Of a stretch of 64,000 bases of DNA, positions 1 to 9,839 are shown piece by piece (within the stretch, counting starts at the first letter, position 1; every line of letters starts with the position of its first letter). The stretch lies in NCBI GenBank assembly GCA_902812465.1, contig CADDZE010000003.1, positions 20,113-84,112 on the forward strand. Reading direction: 5' to 3'. Position numbers and translations under genes: made by a program. The notes beneath the pieces were generated by a model. The model did not search any database, was not told where the DNA came from, and was given only the letters and a program-made list of their open reading frames with translations. Origin of the DNA: Acidobacteriota bacterium. GTDB lineage: Bacteria > Acidobacteriota > Terriglobia > UBA7540.

Positions 1-365
1 AAATCGTCAACCTGCGTGTCTTTGACGACGCCGCGGGACGTATGAACCGGTCGATTGTTGAAGCGGGTCTCCCTGCGGAACGCCGGGCGCCTTCCGGTGC
101 CGAGGGCGCAGCGCCGGGCATCCTTTGTGTCTCACAGTTCACGCTCTACGGAGACTGCCGCAAGGGGCGCCGCCCCAGTTTCGACCGGGCCGCGGCTCCC
201 GAAGCCGCGCGGTCGCTCTATCAGGCCTTCCTCGAATCGCTGCGCGAGCTGCTGCGTCACACGGTGCTGTGCGTTGCGAGCGGCCGGTTCCAGGCGATGA
301 TGGAGGTCGAGCTAGTGAACGACGGCCCGGTGACGCTGCTGCTCGACTCGGAGAAGGCGTTCTAA
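1..365 (+). CDS. dtd: D-aminoacyl-tRNA deacylase (3' part)
   Basis: This enzyme hydrolyses D-amino acids mischarged onto tRNA, a cytoplasmic proofreading role. The reading frame is open from the window edge and continues through the Dtd hallmarks: MNRS at codons 42-53, the [17 protein letters not shown] block with the active-site Ser-Gln-x-x-Thr, and the C-terminal [11 protein letters not shown], which carries the Gly-cisPro motif. The N-terminal part lies outside the window. A stretch of about 14 residues rich in Ala, Gly and Arg sits just before the SQFT block, where most family members have a short loop, so this copy has a small insertion. The family assignment is firm; the true start cannot be seen. 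Confidence 0.93.
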   Translation, partial: IVNLRVFDDAAGRMNRSIVEAGLPAERRAPSGAEGAAPGILCVSQFTLYGDCRKGRRPSFDRAAAPEAARSLYQAFLESLRELLRHTVLCVASGRFQAMMEVELVNDGPVTLLLDSEKAF

Positions 366-444
366 CCCGTAGGAGCTCTCTGACCCCGGGGGCCTTGCTA
401 CGACCCCCAGGTCACCACTCGCAGCGTCCCAAGCAAACCCAGCG

Positions 445-1995
445 CTACAACCTGAGGTGACGTCGGAAGAGGACCTGCACGCGTTCCCGCCATTGATCGT
501 TCAGGCCAACCTGCACCACCTCAATCGAGGGGTCTAGATAGCGGATGAGATTGGTATAAGTGGAATGATAACGCAGCCCCGGGCAGACGAAATAGAGCAC
601 CGGCGGCTGGGGAGAGAGCTGGAGACCAGGAAAGTATCCGAAGGTGGGAAACTGGCCCCGCTCATTTAACCATCGGACGCGCAGCCAATAGTCAAGCCCC
701 TGCAGAGGTAGGTTCAAGTCTTCCGAAACTTTAACCTCGATCACCGCCAGCCGACCATCGCGCCTCACCGCAAGGATGTCCACGACCCCGCGGTCATTAC
801 CGGCAAAGGCCGGCACTTGCGGATAAACAAACTCCGGATGCAACGCTGGATCGACGCGCGTGATGTCGCGCACCAGGAGGCTCTCGAGCCAGCGCTCAGA
901 TTGCAGGCGATAGAGTTCGTGGGCCGGATTGCCGCCAGCACGGCGAACCGTGATAACTTCGTTCAGAAGGGTTGCCCAGTTTTCGCGATTCGAGGCATCC
1001 AGCCGGCGGATCCCGTCTTTCGAGCCTTCTACGCCGAAGTAAAGGCAAGGAGCCACCTGGCCTCGTAACTGCGCTATCTGCAGGCCTTGCACGCGCAGCG
1101 CGAGGTCAGTGCCCGAAGGCTCAGGGACTACGTCGACCCTCTCGCGGGCTTCGCCCAGGAGGTCTTCGAGCAGGGGGCGGTGCCTTTCCATCAAGGCTTC
1201 AGTTCGCCGGCGGGGCGCGAGGCGCGTCTCTAGGTTGCCGAAATCGCGCAGGTCTACAGGCACCAGCTCGTCCGAAGGGGTTGAAGCATCCCAGGGAATG
1301 ATCTCGATCTGCAAGGCACGGCGGTTGAGATACGCCGCGCGGTGCGCGGAGAGATCAACCGCCGCGCGCGGCAGAAAGAGTCTAAGGCCGCCAACCACGA
1401 GGCCAGAAGTCTCCTGGCGAAGCCAGTCCAGCCAGATCAAGGCGTACGCCAGCGCGGCATCTGCAGCTCCCGGTACTTCCTTCTCGCCCAACCCGAGAAA
1501 AGCCCACGCCGAGGTGCCGCGGCGCGCCAGCCCTCGCGTATACCAAGCGGAGAATGAGTGTTCGCGATCTGAGCGATGACTGACACGTTCGAACCGCCAT
1601 CCCGGATAGGCGCTGCGAAGGCGTGCCAGAAGCGCGCGGCTGAGCTCCGATCGGGAAGTGGCGAGCGCAGCTCTGCCGGAGCCGGCAGGCTCCTCGAACT
1701 CGCCGAACTCGATGGCGGTGAGCGCCCGGCTTCCGGGCTTGGAGACGAACACCCCTAGCCGTGAACCATCGCGGTAAGCGATGTCATCAACCCGTAAGAT
1801 GAGGGACTGCCCGGGCTGCCAGATTTCCAGCACCAACTTCCCGAATTCTATGGTCAGGCGCCACTGGGCGCTCGCCAGGTCGACAGAGGGCCATCCATCG
1901 CCCAGAGAGACGGATGGCCGCCTGAGCGATTGCACGAAAGCTTCGATCTCGCGCCGGGTTTGTTCGAGCAGGAGTGCGGGGCGTGGCAACCGCAT
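445..1995 (-). CDS. Large protein with PD-(D/E)XK nuclease-like C-terminal domain
   Basis: A 516-residue protein with no recognised full-length family. The C-terminal third contains a hydrophobic beta-strand pattern GVVDILAVRRDGRLAVIEVK, with D406, E420 and K422 spaced as in the PD-(D/E)XK nuclease core; a conserved-looking E-x-W-L-E-x-L-L segment precedes it. The first 330 residues look like a soluble mixed alpha/beta region without a motif I can name, and no signal peptide or membrane segment is seen. Whether it cuts DNA is inference; proteins with this layout may also be non-catalytic. It stands alone on the minus strand, convergent with dtd. A perfect TATAAT lies 15 bases upstream of the ATG. 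Confidence 0.7.
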   Translation of the reverse strand: MRLPRPALLLEQTRREIEAFVQSLRRPSVSLGDGWPSVDLASAQWRLTIEFGKLVLEIWQPGQSLILRVDDIAYRDGSRLGVFVSKPGSRALTAIEFGEFEEPAGSGRAALATSRSELSRALLARLRSAYPGWRFERVSHRSDREHSFSAWYTRGLARRGTSAWAFLGLGEKEVPGAADAALAYALIWLDWLRQETSGLVVGGLRLFLPRAAVDLSAHRAAYLNRRALQIEIIPWDASTPSDELVPVDLRDFGNLETRLAPRRRTEALMERHRPLLEDLLGEARERVDVVPEPSGTDLALRVQGLQIAQLRGQVAPCLYFGVEGSKDGIRRLDASNRENWATLLNEVITVRRAGGNPAHELYRLQSERWLESLLVRDITRVDPALHPEFVYPQVPAFAGNDRGVVDILAVRRDGRLAVIEVKVSEDLNLPLQGLDYWLRVRWLNERGQFPTFGYFPGLQLSPQPPVLYFVCPGLRYHSTYTNLIRYLDPSIEVVQVGLNDQWRERVQVLFRRHLRL

Positions 1996-2009
1996 GATAG
2001 CTGCCTGGC

Positions 2010-2015
2010 ATTATA
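2010..2015 (-). promoter_or_regulatory. Candidate -10 box of the 516-aa gene
   Basis: TATAAT is read on the minus strand 15 bases before the ATG at 1995. No TTGACA-like box is found 17 bases upstream, so this rests on the -10 hexamer alone. If used, transcription would begin only a few bases before the start codon. Confidence 0.3.
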
Positions 2016-2099
2016 CCTGTTGCCCGATAGCCGCGGGGAGAAGGCCGCTTTAGGCGCGTACCATCTCTCCCGGATGTCCTGCCGCCCAACACCCGACGC

Positions 2100-2390
2100 C
2101 TAACGGGGACAGGCTGGAGCGGCAAGTTCGCGGGGTGCGTCCGCCGGGGCGGATGCCGGCTCGCCCTCCTTGGGCCAAATGGCGAGCAACAACACCCGCC
2201 GCTGCGGCGTAATATGGATGTAGAAGACGCGGTTGCAGTTCTCCACCTCATAAAAGTCCTTGCGACGCGGGTCAGGGCGCGCCGGGGCTCCGCGTTCAAG
2301 CAGGACGCGCAGCGCCTCCACGGACTCGGGAGCGTGATGGCGCAAGTCTTCGATCCGGGGGCTTTGACCTAACTGCAAGACCATGAGCAA
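2100..2390 (-). CDS. Small conserved hypothetical protein
   Basis: A 96-residue soluble protein. The central part, FYEVENCNRVFYIHITP followed by a hydrophobic strand LLLAIW, gives a beta-hairpin-like pattern. It faintly resembles RelE-type toxins or other small beta-rich proteins, but I cannot assign a family and see no partner antitoxin next to it. The first 35 residues look helical, with IEDLRHHAPESVEALRVLL as the helix. The tail is rich in Ala and Pro. The ATG start is the only one that keeps the helical N-terminus. It lies upstream of, and on the same strand as, the 516-aa nuclease-like gene, with about 100 bases between. Function unknown. Confidence 0.6.
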   Translation of the reverse strand: MLMVLQLGQSPRIEDLRHHAPESVEALRVLLERGAPARPDPRRKDFYEVENCNRVFYIHITPQRRVLLLAIWPKEGEPASAPADAPRELAAPACPR

Positions 2391-2750
2391 CCGCCTTTCA
2401 CTGTGTGTGCTTCATGCCCTTTATACGCGTTTCAGCACTACGAAGTTTCAAATTGTTCCTTGGGCTGAACGCTTCATTGGCATGCCTTTATGCACCAGCT
2501 TAGACGGAGGCCTGGCGAAAAGGTTAGGGGCGCGTTTGGTTTCGCGGCATCTTGCCGGGTTTCAGAAAGTGTGAAGCTGGTAACAGGTAGATCGAAGAAT
2601 GATCGAGCGGTCGGGTGAACTTCAGTTAAAATATCTAGTTAAATGTCCAACAGCTAGAAAGACTAAAGCAAGGCGGCTGCCAGGGCTCCATAGCGTGGCC
2701 CGACCCTCCGGGGAAGCTTTATACACGGGAAAGAGAGGAGGAACGAACCG
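2391..2750 (+). other. Intergenic region upstream of glgC
   Basis: This 360-base gap separates the divergent small gene and glgC. No convincing gene is present. The part from about 2618 to 2665 is AT-rich compared with its surroundings and probably holds promoter elements, but no clear -35/-10 pair can be named. AGAGGAGG at 2733-2740 is the ribosome binding site of glgC. Confidence 0.5.
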
Positions 2751-3986
2751 GTGGTTCGCGATACGTTGGTTTGCTTGCTGGCCGGTGGCGCTGGAGAGCG
2801 CCTGTTCCCCCTCACGCGCGATCGCGCGAAGCCGGCCGTGCCCTTTGGGGGAGTCTACCGGATCGTGGATATTACTCTTTCGAACTGCGTAAACTCCGAC
2901 CTGCGCCGCATCTTTGTGCTGACCCAGTACAAAGCGCTTTCGCTCAACCGCCATCTGCGCGAGGGGTGGAGTATCGTGGCACACGAGCTGGGAGAGTTTG
3001 TGCAGGTGCTGCCGCCCATGAAGCGGGTGAGCGACCAATGGTACCAAGGCACAGCAGATGCGGTCTACCAGAACCTCTATTCCATCGGCAGCGAGCCCTG
3101 CAAGTATGTGCTGATCCTCTCGGGCGATCACGTTTACAAGATGAATTACCAACGAATGCTACGGCAGCACATCGACTCGGGTGCCGGCGTCACGATTGGC
3201 ACGATTGAGTTCGACCGGTCGCAGGCCTCACAGTTTGGCGTTGTCGAGTTGGACGCTAACGGAAGGATCGTAGGCTGGCAGGAGAAGCCTGCCGATCCGA
3301 AGCCCTCACCCCACGATCCCAATAAATGCCACGTCTCAATGGGGATTTACTGCTTCAACCGCGATTTGCTGATCAAGATCTTGATCGAAGACGCCGAAAA
3401 TCCCCATTCGAGCCACGACTTTGGCAAGGATGTTATTCCGCGGCTCATCGAGTCCAACATGGCGCCCGTCTATTCATTCAATTTTGTCGACGAAAACAAG
3501 AAGCAGGCTCAGTACTGGCGCGACGTGGGGACCATTGCCGCCTACTACGAGGCGAACATGGACCTGGTGGCAGTTTCGCCAGTGTTCAACCTTTACGACC
3601 GCGAATGGCCCATCCGCACCTACCAGCGGCAGTATCCCCCTGCCAAGTTCGTCTTCGCGATGGAAGGTAAACGCATGGGTATTGCCCTGGATTCGATCGT
3701 TTCCATGGGCTGCATTATTTCCGGCGGGCGCGTGACCAACTCCGTTCTGGCACCGGACGTGCGAATCAACAGCTACTCCGAGGTGGAAAACTCCATCCTG
3801 TTCTCCCACGTCGACATCGGCCGCTACGCGCGCATTCGTCGGGCCATCATCGATCGTCACATACGCATTCCTGAGAGGACTGAAATCGGCTTTGACCTGG
3901 AGGCGGACCGCAAGAAGTATCACGTCACCGACGAAGGCATTGTGGTGGTGGTGCCCGAGCAGCGGATGTTCGAAGAGCCGGAGTAG
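2751..3986 (+). CDS. glgC: Glucose-1-phosphate adenylyltransferase (ADP-glucose pyrophosphorylase)
   Basis: It makes ADP-glucose and pyrophosphate from glucose-1-phosphate and ATP, the committed step of bacterial glycogen synthesis. The protein has 411 residues, normal for GlgC. The nucleotidyltransferase motif GGAGERLFPLT is followed by RAKPAVPFGG at residues 12-33. The EKP motif that binds the sugar phosphate is present in GWQEKPADP, and YWRDVGTIAAYYEANMDL is the typical block before the left-handed beta-helix. The C-terminal third shows hexapeptide-like repeats. It starts at GTG, supported by a strong AGAGGAGG ten bases upstream. No other glycogen gene (glgA, glgB, glgP) is visible nearby, so it is not in a glycogen operon here. 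Confidence 0.95.
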   Translation: MVRDTLVCLLAGGAGERLFPLTRDRAKPAVPFGGVYRIVDITLSNCVNSDLRRIFVLTQYKALSLNRHLREGWSIVAHELGEFVQVLPPMKRVSDQWYQGTADAVYQNLYSIGSEPCKYVLILSGDHVYKMNYQRMLRQHIDSGAGVTIGTIEFDRSQASQFGVVELDANGRIVGWQEKPADPKPSPHDPNKCHVSMGIYCFNRDLLIKILIEDAENPHSSHDFGKDVIPRLIESNMAPVYSFNFVDENKKQAQYWRDVGTIAAYYEANMDLVAVSPVFNLYDREWPIRTYQRQYPPAKFVFAMEGKRMGIALDSIVSMGCIISGGRVTNSVLAPDVRINSYSEVENSILFSHVDIGRYARIRRAIIDRHIRIPERTEIGFDLEADRKKYHVTDEGIVVVVPEQRMFEEPE

Positions 3987-4029
3987 CCTGGGTCCTGCGC
4001 GGGGGCGGGTAACGTCCGGGGGGCCGTAG

Positions 4030-5391
<1,362 letters not shown>

Positions 5392-5492
5392 GGTGTATTC
5401 AGCCAAGCCCCGGGTCGCGGACACCAAACCTCGGCGGGCCGTTGAAGCTCCGGGCGCGCCTGCCCCAGGGGTGCGGCCGCCAGCCTTTCAGC

Positions 5493-6254
5493 CTATTCTC
5501 TGCTTCCGGCGCTTGCCTTGCCCTGATTGGCCACCGCCTCGATCGCCTGCCGCACGCGCTCCGGATCACCGAGGTAGTAGCTCCGCAAAGGGTGCAAGTG
5601 GTCGTCCAGTTCGTAGACGAGGGGCAGGCCGGTGGGGATATTCAGTTCCACAATGGCCTCGTCCGAGACGTCATCCAGGTATTTCACCAGCGCCCGCAAG
5701 CTGTTTCCGTGCGCCACGATCAGCACGCGCTGGCCCGATCGGACGGCAGGAGCGATCACGTTCTGCCAGCATGGCAAGACGCGCGCCACCGTATCCTCCA
5801 GGGACTCCGTAAGCGGCAATTGTTCCTTAGCGAGGGCTCGGTAGCGGGGATCGCGTCCAGGATAACGAGGGTCGCTCTCGCTCAGCGCCGGAGGGCGGAC
5901 GTTGTAGCTGCGGCGCCATATTTTCACCTGCTCCTCGCCGTACTTCGCCGCGGTCTCGGACTTGTTGAGGCCCTGCAAAGCGCCATAATGCCGCTCATTC
6001 AATCGCCAGTCAACGATGACGGGAATCCACATGAGGTCCATTTCGTCAAGCACGATCCAAAGGGTGCGGATAGCTCGCTTGAGAACAGAGGTATAGGCCA
6101 CGCCGAAACCGAAGCCCTGTTGCTTCAGAACGCGGCCGGCCTCGTGCGCCTCCTCCTTGCCGCGAGCAGACAAGTCCACGTCCGTCCAGCCGGTGAAGAG
6201 ATTCGCCTTGTTCCACTCGCTTTCGCCGTGCCGTAGCAAGACCAGCGTATGCAT
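5493..6254 (-). CDS. gpmA: 2,3-bisphosphoglycerate-dependent phosphoglycerate mutase
   Basis: It interconverts 3- and 2-phosphoglycerate through a phosphohistidine. The protein has 253 residues, as expected for the cofactor-dependent type. The first catalytic histidine is in [10 protein letters not shown] at residues 6-15, the second in [15 protein letters not shown] near residue 187. [12 protein letters not shown] and [16 protein letters not shown] match the family closely. The ATG is preceded by an AGGAGCGG ribosome binding site. It is convergent with eno, so the two neighbouring enzymes are expressed from separate promoters. The tail SAGSRE is free of recognised motifs. Confidence 0.97.
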   Translation of the reverse strand: MHTLVLLRHGESEWNKANLFTGWTDVDLSARGKEEAHEAGRVLKQQGFGFGVAYTSVLKRAIRTLWIVLDEMDLMWIPVIVDWRLNERHYGALQGLNKSETAAKYGEEQVKIWRRSYNVRPPALSESDPRYPGRDPRYRALAKEQLPLTESLEDTVARVLPCWQNVIAPAVRSGQRVLIVAHGNSLRALVKYLDDVSDEAIVELNIPTGLPLVYELDDHLHPLRSYYLGDPERVRQAIEAVANQGKASAGSRE

Positions 6255-6354
6255 TGTCCGCTCCTGGTATCGGAAAATAGGCCCGCGGCCAATTCACCAC
6301 TCTAACATCCTAGATTTTGCGACCGCCAGGCAAATCGACGAGCTTCAAGACTTT

Positions 6355-6384
6355 TTGACAAAGCCTTTCTCTTCCTCCTACACT
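6355..6384 (+). promoter_or_regulatory. Sigma70-like promoter of the aminotransferase-serA pair
   Basis: A perfect TTGACA at 6355-6360 is followed after 18 bases by TACACT at 6379-6384, which matches TATAAT at four positions. It lies about 55 bases before the ATG of the class V aminotransferase and is correctly oriented. It is the best promoter match I found in the window. The spacing is one base longer than optimal. Confidence 0.5.
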
Positions 6385-6439
6385 GAATCGATGGGTCGGT
6401 CCGCACGCCCGGCAACTGAGTGATAAAGGACAACGACGC

Positions 6440-7621
6440 ATGAAGCCTCTCATCAAGACACGGCTTTTCACTCCGGGTCCCACGCCCCTGCTACTAGAGG
6501 CCCAGGCACGCGCCCTGGCCAGCAATTTCAATCACCGCACCGAGGAGTTTCGCCGGCTGGTGCGTGAGACAATCGAGCACCTGCGCTACTTCTTTAATAC
6601 GCAGAACGATGTGCTCCTTTTTGCCAGCTCGGGAACTGGAGCCATGGAAGGAGCGGTTACAAACCTGCTCTCCCCCGGCGACCGTGTCCTGGTGGGCACG
6701 GCGGGCAAATTCGGGGAACGCTGGGTCGGTTTGGCCGAAGCCTACGGCATGCAGGTTAGCAAGGTCGAGGCACCGTACGGGCATCCTCTGGACATAGAGG
6801 AAATGCGCCGGCAGATCGAGTCCGCTGGACCCTTTCGCGCTGTTTTCGTTCAGGCTACCGAGACTTCCACGGGAGTCACGCATGACGTCAAAGCTCTGGG
6901 GGAGATGGTACGCTCGTTGCCCGAAACGTGCCTGATCGTCGACGCCATTACCGGCCTGGGGACCATGGACCTGCGGCCGGATGAATGGGGCTTGGATGTA
7001 GTGATCGGTGGCTCCCAGAAGGCGACGATGATTGCGCCCGGCCTCGCATTCGCCAGTGTCAGTGACAAGGCTTGGAAACAGATCGAACGCGCCAGGTGCC
7101 CCCGCTTCTACTTCGACTTCGCCAAGGAACGCAAGAGCCTGGCCAAAGGCGAGTCCAGCTACACGCCGGCCATCACGCTGCTGGTCAGTCTGCACGCCGC
7201 CCTCGAGTATTTGCGAGCGTTCGGACGCGAGAACCTCATCGCCAACGCGGCATTGCTGGCGGAAGCCGCACGCCAAGCAGTCAAAGCACTAGGACTGAAG
7301 CTCTTCGCCCAGCATTCGCCCTCGAACGCCGTCACCGCCGTGTGCGCACCGCAGGGCATGGATTCGGGCGCCATCATCAAGGCGATGCGCGAGCGCTTCG
7401 GAGCCGTCGTAGCCAATGGGCAAGGCTCGATGAAGGGGAAGATTTTCCGCCTCGCTCATCTCGGTTACTACGACGCCTGTGACCTTTTCTCCGCGATCGC
7501 TTGCCTGGAGGTCGTGCTGGCTCAGCTGGGATGTTCCATTGAGCTCGGCCGCGGCGTCGCAGCCGCGCAAGAGACTTACCTGCGCCTGCAATCGCCGGCG
7601 CTGGCCAGTGTGACCGCTTGA
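6440..7621 (+). CDS. Class V aminotransferase, serine-pyruvate / alanine-glyoxylate type
   Basis: A 393-residue PLP enzyme of the alanine-glyoxylate / serine-pyruvate family. It begins FTPGPTPLLLEAQ, carries the cofactor aspartate in IVDAITGLG at about D168, and the PLP lysine in GGSQKATMIAPGLAF at K194, all characteristic of this group. The stop is four bases before serA, so the two are almost certainly co-transcribed. Given that pairing, I infer that this enzyme performs the transamination after SerA (3-phosphohydroxypyruvate to phosphoserine) in place of SerC, as proposed for related class V enzymes in other lineages. A glyoxylate-linked role is the alternative, and glcDEF in this window would make glyoxylate. 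Start: ATG after AGGACAACGACGC. Confidence 0.9.
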   Translation: MKPLIKTRLFTPGPTPLLLEAQARALASNFNHRTEEFRRLVRETIEHLRYFFNTQNDVLLFASSGTGAMEGAVTNLLSPGDRVLVGTAGKFGERWVGLAEAYGMQVSKVEAPYGHPLDIEEMRRQIESAGPFRAVFVQATETSTGVTHDVKALGEMVRSLPETCLIVDAITGLGTMDLRPDEWGLDVVIGGSQKATMIAPGLAFASVSDKAWKQIERARCPRFYFDFAKERKSLAKGESSYTPAITLLVSLHAALEYLRAFGRENLIANAALLAEAARQAVKALGLKLFAQHSPSNAVTAVCAPQGMDSGAIIKAMRERFGAVVANGQGSMKGKIFRLAHLGYYDACDLFSAIACLEVVLAQLGCSIELGRGVAAAQETYLRLQSPALASVTA

Positions 7622-7625
7622 AACC

Positions 7626-9209
7626 ATGAAAATTCTTATAGCAGACGATATTTCCGAGCGGAGCATCAGTCTGCTGCAGGGAGAGCCCTCCTGGCAGGTT
7701 GTATATCTCCCTGGCTCGGCGGGCCAGTCGCTGGAGGAGGAGATCCGCGACGCCGATGCCCTGATTGTTCGCAGTGCCACCAAAGTCACCGCTGATCTTC
7801 TCGAGCGGGCAGCACAACTGCGGGTGATTGGCAGAGCCGGGGTAGGGGTGGACAATGTCGACCTGGAAGCGGCCACGCTCCGCGGCGTCGTGGTGATGAA
7901 CACACCGGGGGGCAACGCGACCAGCGTTGCGGAACACACCCTCGCCTTGCTGCTGGCGCTGGCCCGGTCGATTCCGCTGGCTGATAGCCAGCTGAAACAA
8001 GGCCGCTGGGAGAAGAAAAACCTTGTGGGCATCGAGCTGAGGGGCAAGACCCTGGGCTTAATCGGCTTGGGTAATATTGGAGCCGAAGTGGCTCGTCTGG
8101 CCCACGCCTTCCAGATGGAAGTCCTCGCCTACGATCCCTATGTGCCAGCGCTACTGGCCGCGGAGCGTAACGTGAAGCTGGTGGGGCTCGAGGAGCTGCT
8201 AGGCGGCAGCGACTTTATCAGCCTGCACGCTTCGGCCACCCGCGAAACGCATCACTTGCTGAACGCCCGGACGCTGGCTAGGACGCGACCCGGGGTCCGC
8301 ATCGTCAACTGTGCGCGAGGCGAGCTGATCAAGGAGGATGACCTCCTGGCCGCGCTGGAGAGCGGCCAGGTGGCCGGCGCCGCGCTGGACGTCTTCGAGG
8401 TCGAGCCCCCCAAGGACCCGCGGCTGGTCCGCCATCCTAACGTGATCGCTACCCCTCACATCGCCGGATCGACCGAGGAGGCGCAGGAGATTGTCGGCAT
8501 TCGCATCGCCGAGCAGGTGCGCGACTTTCTCATGACGGGCATCGCCCGCCACGCTGTCAATATGCCGTCTCTCTCTCCCGAGGAATACAAGAAGCTGCAG
8601 CCGTACCTGCAACTGGGTGAAAAGCTCGGGTCGTTCCTGGTGCAAGTGCTGGCCGGCGCACCCGAAGAAGTGCGCATCAGCTACGACGGCGGGCTGGCGG
8701 AGCTGAACACCCACCTGGTCAAGAACGCGGTGCTAAAGGGGATGCTGGGGCAAGTGCTTTCGGAAGAAGTCAACTTGGTGAATGCATCAACTCACGCGAA
8801 GCACCGCGGTATTGAGGTGGTGGAACTGCGCAGCGCTCGGCGGGCCGCTTATTCGAGCTCATTAGGCATCGCCTTGCGCTGTGCAACCGCTAGCGCATCC
8901 GTGTTGGGCATGGTGGGCCTGCGAAGCTCCTTACACATCCTCGGTATCAACGACATCGATATCGAAGCCCCGCTCCGCGGCATCATCCTGTATATTCGCA
9001 ACCGCGACGTGCCGGGGGTCATCGGCCGGGTTGGAACGCTGCTTGGCAATCACAACATCAATATCGCTAACTTTGCCCTAGGGCGGAATCCAGAGTCACA
9101 CGAAGCCATCGGATTAGTCAACGTCGACCAGCCGATTCCGGAGGCGGCGCAGCACGAAATCCGCGAGATTCCCGCGGTCGAGGACGTTCGGGTGATCACT
9201 GTCGACTGA
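7626..9209 (+). CDS. serA: D-3-phosphoglycerate dehydrogenase
   Basis: SerA oxidises 3-phosphoglycerate to 3-phosphohydroxypyruvate with NAD, the first step of serine synthesis. The protein has 527 residues, the long form. IGRAGVGVDNVDLEAA occupies about residues 68-83, the Rossmann motif GLGNIG residues 147-152, and the catalytic histidine sits in TPHIAGSTEEA. An intervening allosteric-type domain follows, and a C-terminal ACT domain begins around 455 with RNRDVPGVIGRVGTLLGNHNINIANF. The ACT domain suggests feedback control by serine (family knowledge). It begins four bases after the aminotransferase stop. No serB is seen in the window. Confidence 0.97.
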   Translation: MKILIADDISERSISLLQGEPSWQVVYLPGSAGQSLEEEIRDADALIVRSATKVTADLLERAAQLRVIGRAGVGVDNVDLEAATLRGVVVMNTPGGNATSVAEHTLALLLALARSIPLADSQLKQGRWEKKNLVGIELRGKTLGLIGLGNIGAEVARLAHAFQMEVLAYDPYVPALLAAERNVKLVGLEELLGGSDFISLHASATRETHHLLNARTLARTRPGVRIVNCARGELIKEDDLLAALESGQVAGAALDVFEVEPPKDPRLVRHPNVIATPHIAGSTEEAQEIVGIRIAEQVRDFLMTGIARHAVNMPSLSPEEYKKLQPYLQLGEKLGSFLVQVLAGAPEEVRISYDGGLAELNTHLVKNAVLKGMLGQVLSEEVNLVNASTHAKHRGIEVVELRSARRAAYSSSLGIALRCATASASVLGMVGLRSSLHILGINDIDIEAPLRGIILYIRNRDVPGVIGRVGTLLGNHNINIANFALGRNPESHEAIGLVNVDQPIPEAAQHEIREIPAVEDVRVITVD

Positions 9210-9253
9210 CGGAGAGCACCTCCTCCCATCCCTTACCACATCGGCCGATCAGC

Positions 9254-9727
9254 ATGAGGGCCTGGGTCTTCAAGGTCAACACCAAGCGCGGCTGGGAATT
9301 CGACCGATACTTCCGCTCACGCGCCCGCCGGCCCTATCCCATGGGCAGCGCAGGGTGGATCCGCAGTGCCTTGAGCCTCCGCTATTTGCGCGAGCAGGTG
9401 CAGCGCGGCGACCTTTTCTTCTGCTACGAAGCGGATCGGAAGCGAGTGGTGGGATTGGCGCGGGCCGCGAGCGATGGGCGCGATCCCGAAGGCAAGGGAG
9501 CGCTAGTGCACTTCTGCCCGCCGCGTGAAGCCCTGCGCTTCGATCATCCGCTCCAGCGCCATCCTGACCTCGATCATGTCTTGGCGTTTACCCCCCAGCG
9601 CGGCCGCGGAACTATCCAGCCGCTCGACCGGGATGAGCTCGCCCACCTGCGCCGCCTTATCTGGCGCCGTAACCCGCAGCAGGGTTCCGCTGTCCGGCGA
9701 TTCTTTGCATCTCCTGACGGGCTCTAA
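9254..9727 (+). CDS. EVE/PUA-like domain protein
   Basis: A 157-residue soluble protein. The beginning MRAWVFKVN, then GWIRSALSLRYLREQVQRGDLFFCYE and a strand VVGLARAASDG, matches the pattern of EVE-type PUA-like folds, where a short strand, a helix and a GD-x-x-hydrophobic strand form the modified-base binding pocket. The usual aromatic residues of the pocket cannot be verified by eye. EVE domains bind modified nucleotides, but the ligand here is unknown. It lies 45 bases after serA on the same strand and may be transcribed with it, although the function is not obviously linked. Start: ATG. Confidence 0.55.
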   Translation: MRAWVFKVNTKRGWEFDRYFRSRARRPYPMGSAGWIRSALSLRYLREQVQRGDLFFCYEADRKRVVGLARAASDGRDPEGKGALVHFCPPREALRFDHPLQRHPDLDHVLAFTPQRGRGTIQPLDRDELAHLRRLIWRRNPQQGSAVRRFFASPDGL

Positions 9728-9839
9728 CAGGGAAGAGTGAGGAAGCAGGTCGGCAGCCGACAAAGTTCGTCAGTCAGCGGTCCCAGCGGTCACTGCTGCG
9801 GAATAGCGGTTCGGTTCACAACAAACTAAAATATGAGCT

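Noticed and set aside
2100..2390. RelE-type toxin of a toxin-antitoxin pair
   Set aside because: Only a faint beta-hairpin likeness; no neighbouring antitoxin gene is present.
7289..8047. Long minus-strand open frame opposite the aminotransferase and serA
   Set aside because: It is fully covered by two well-supported plus-strand genes, and its translation shows Ser/Arg-rich sequence without domains.
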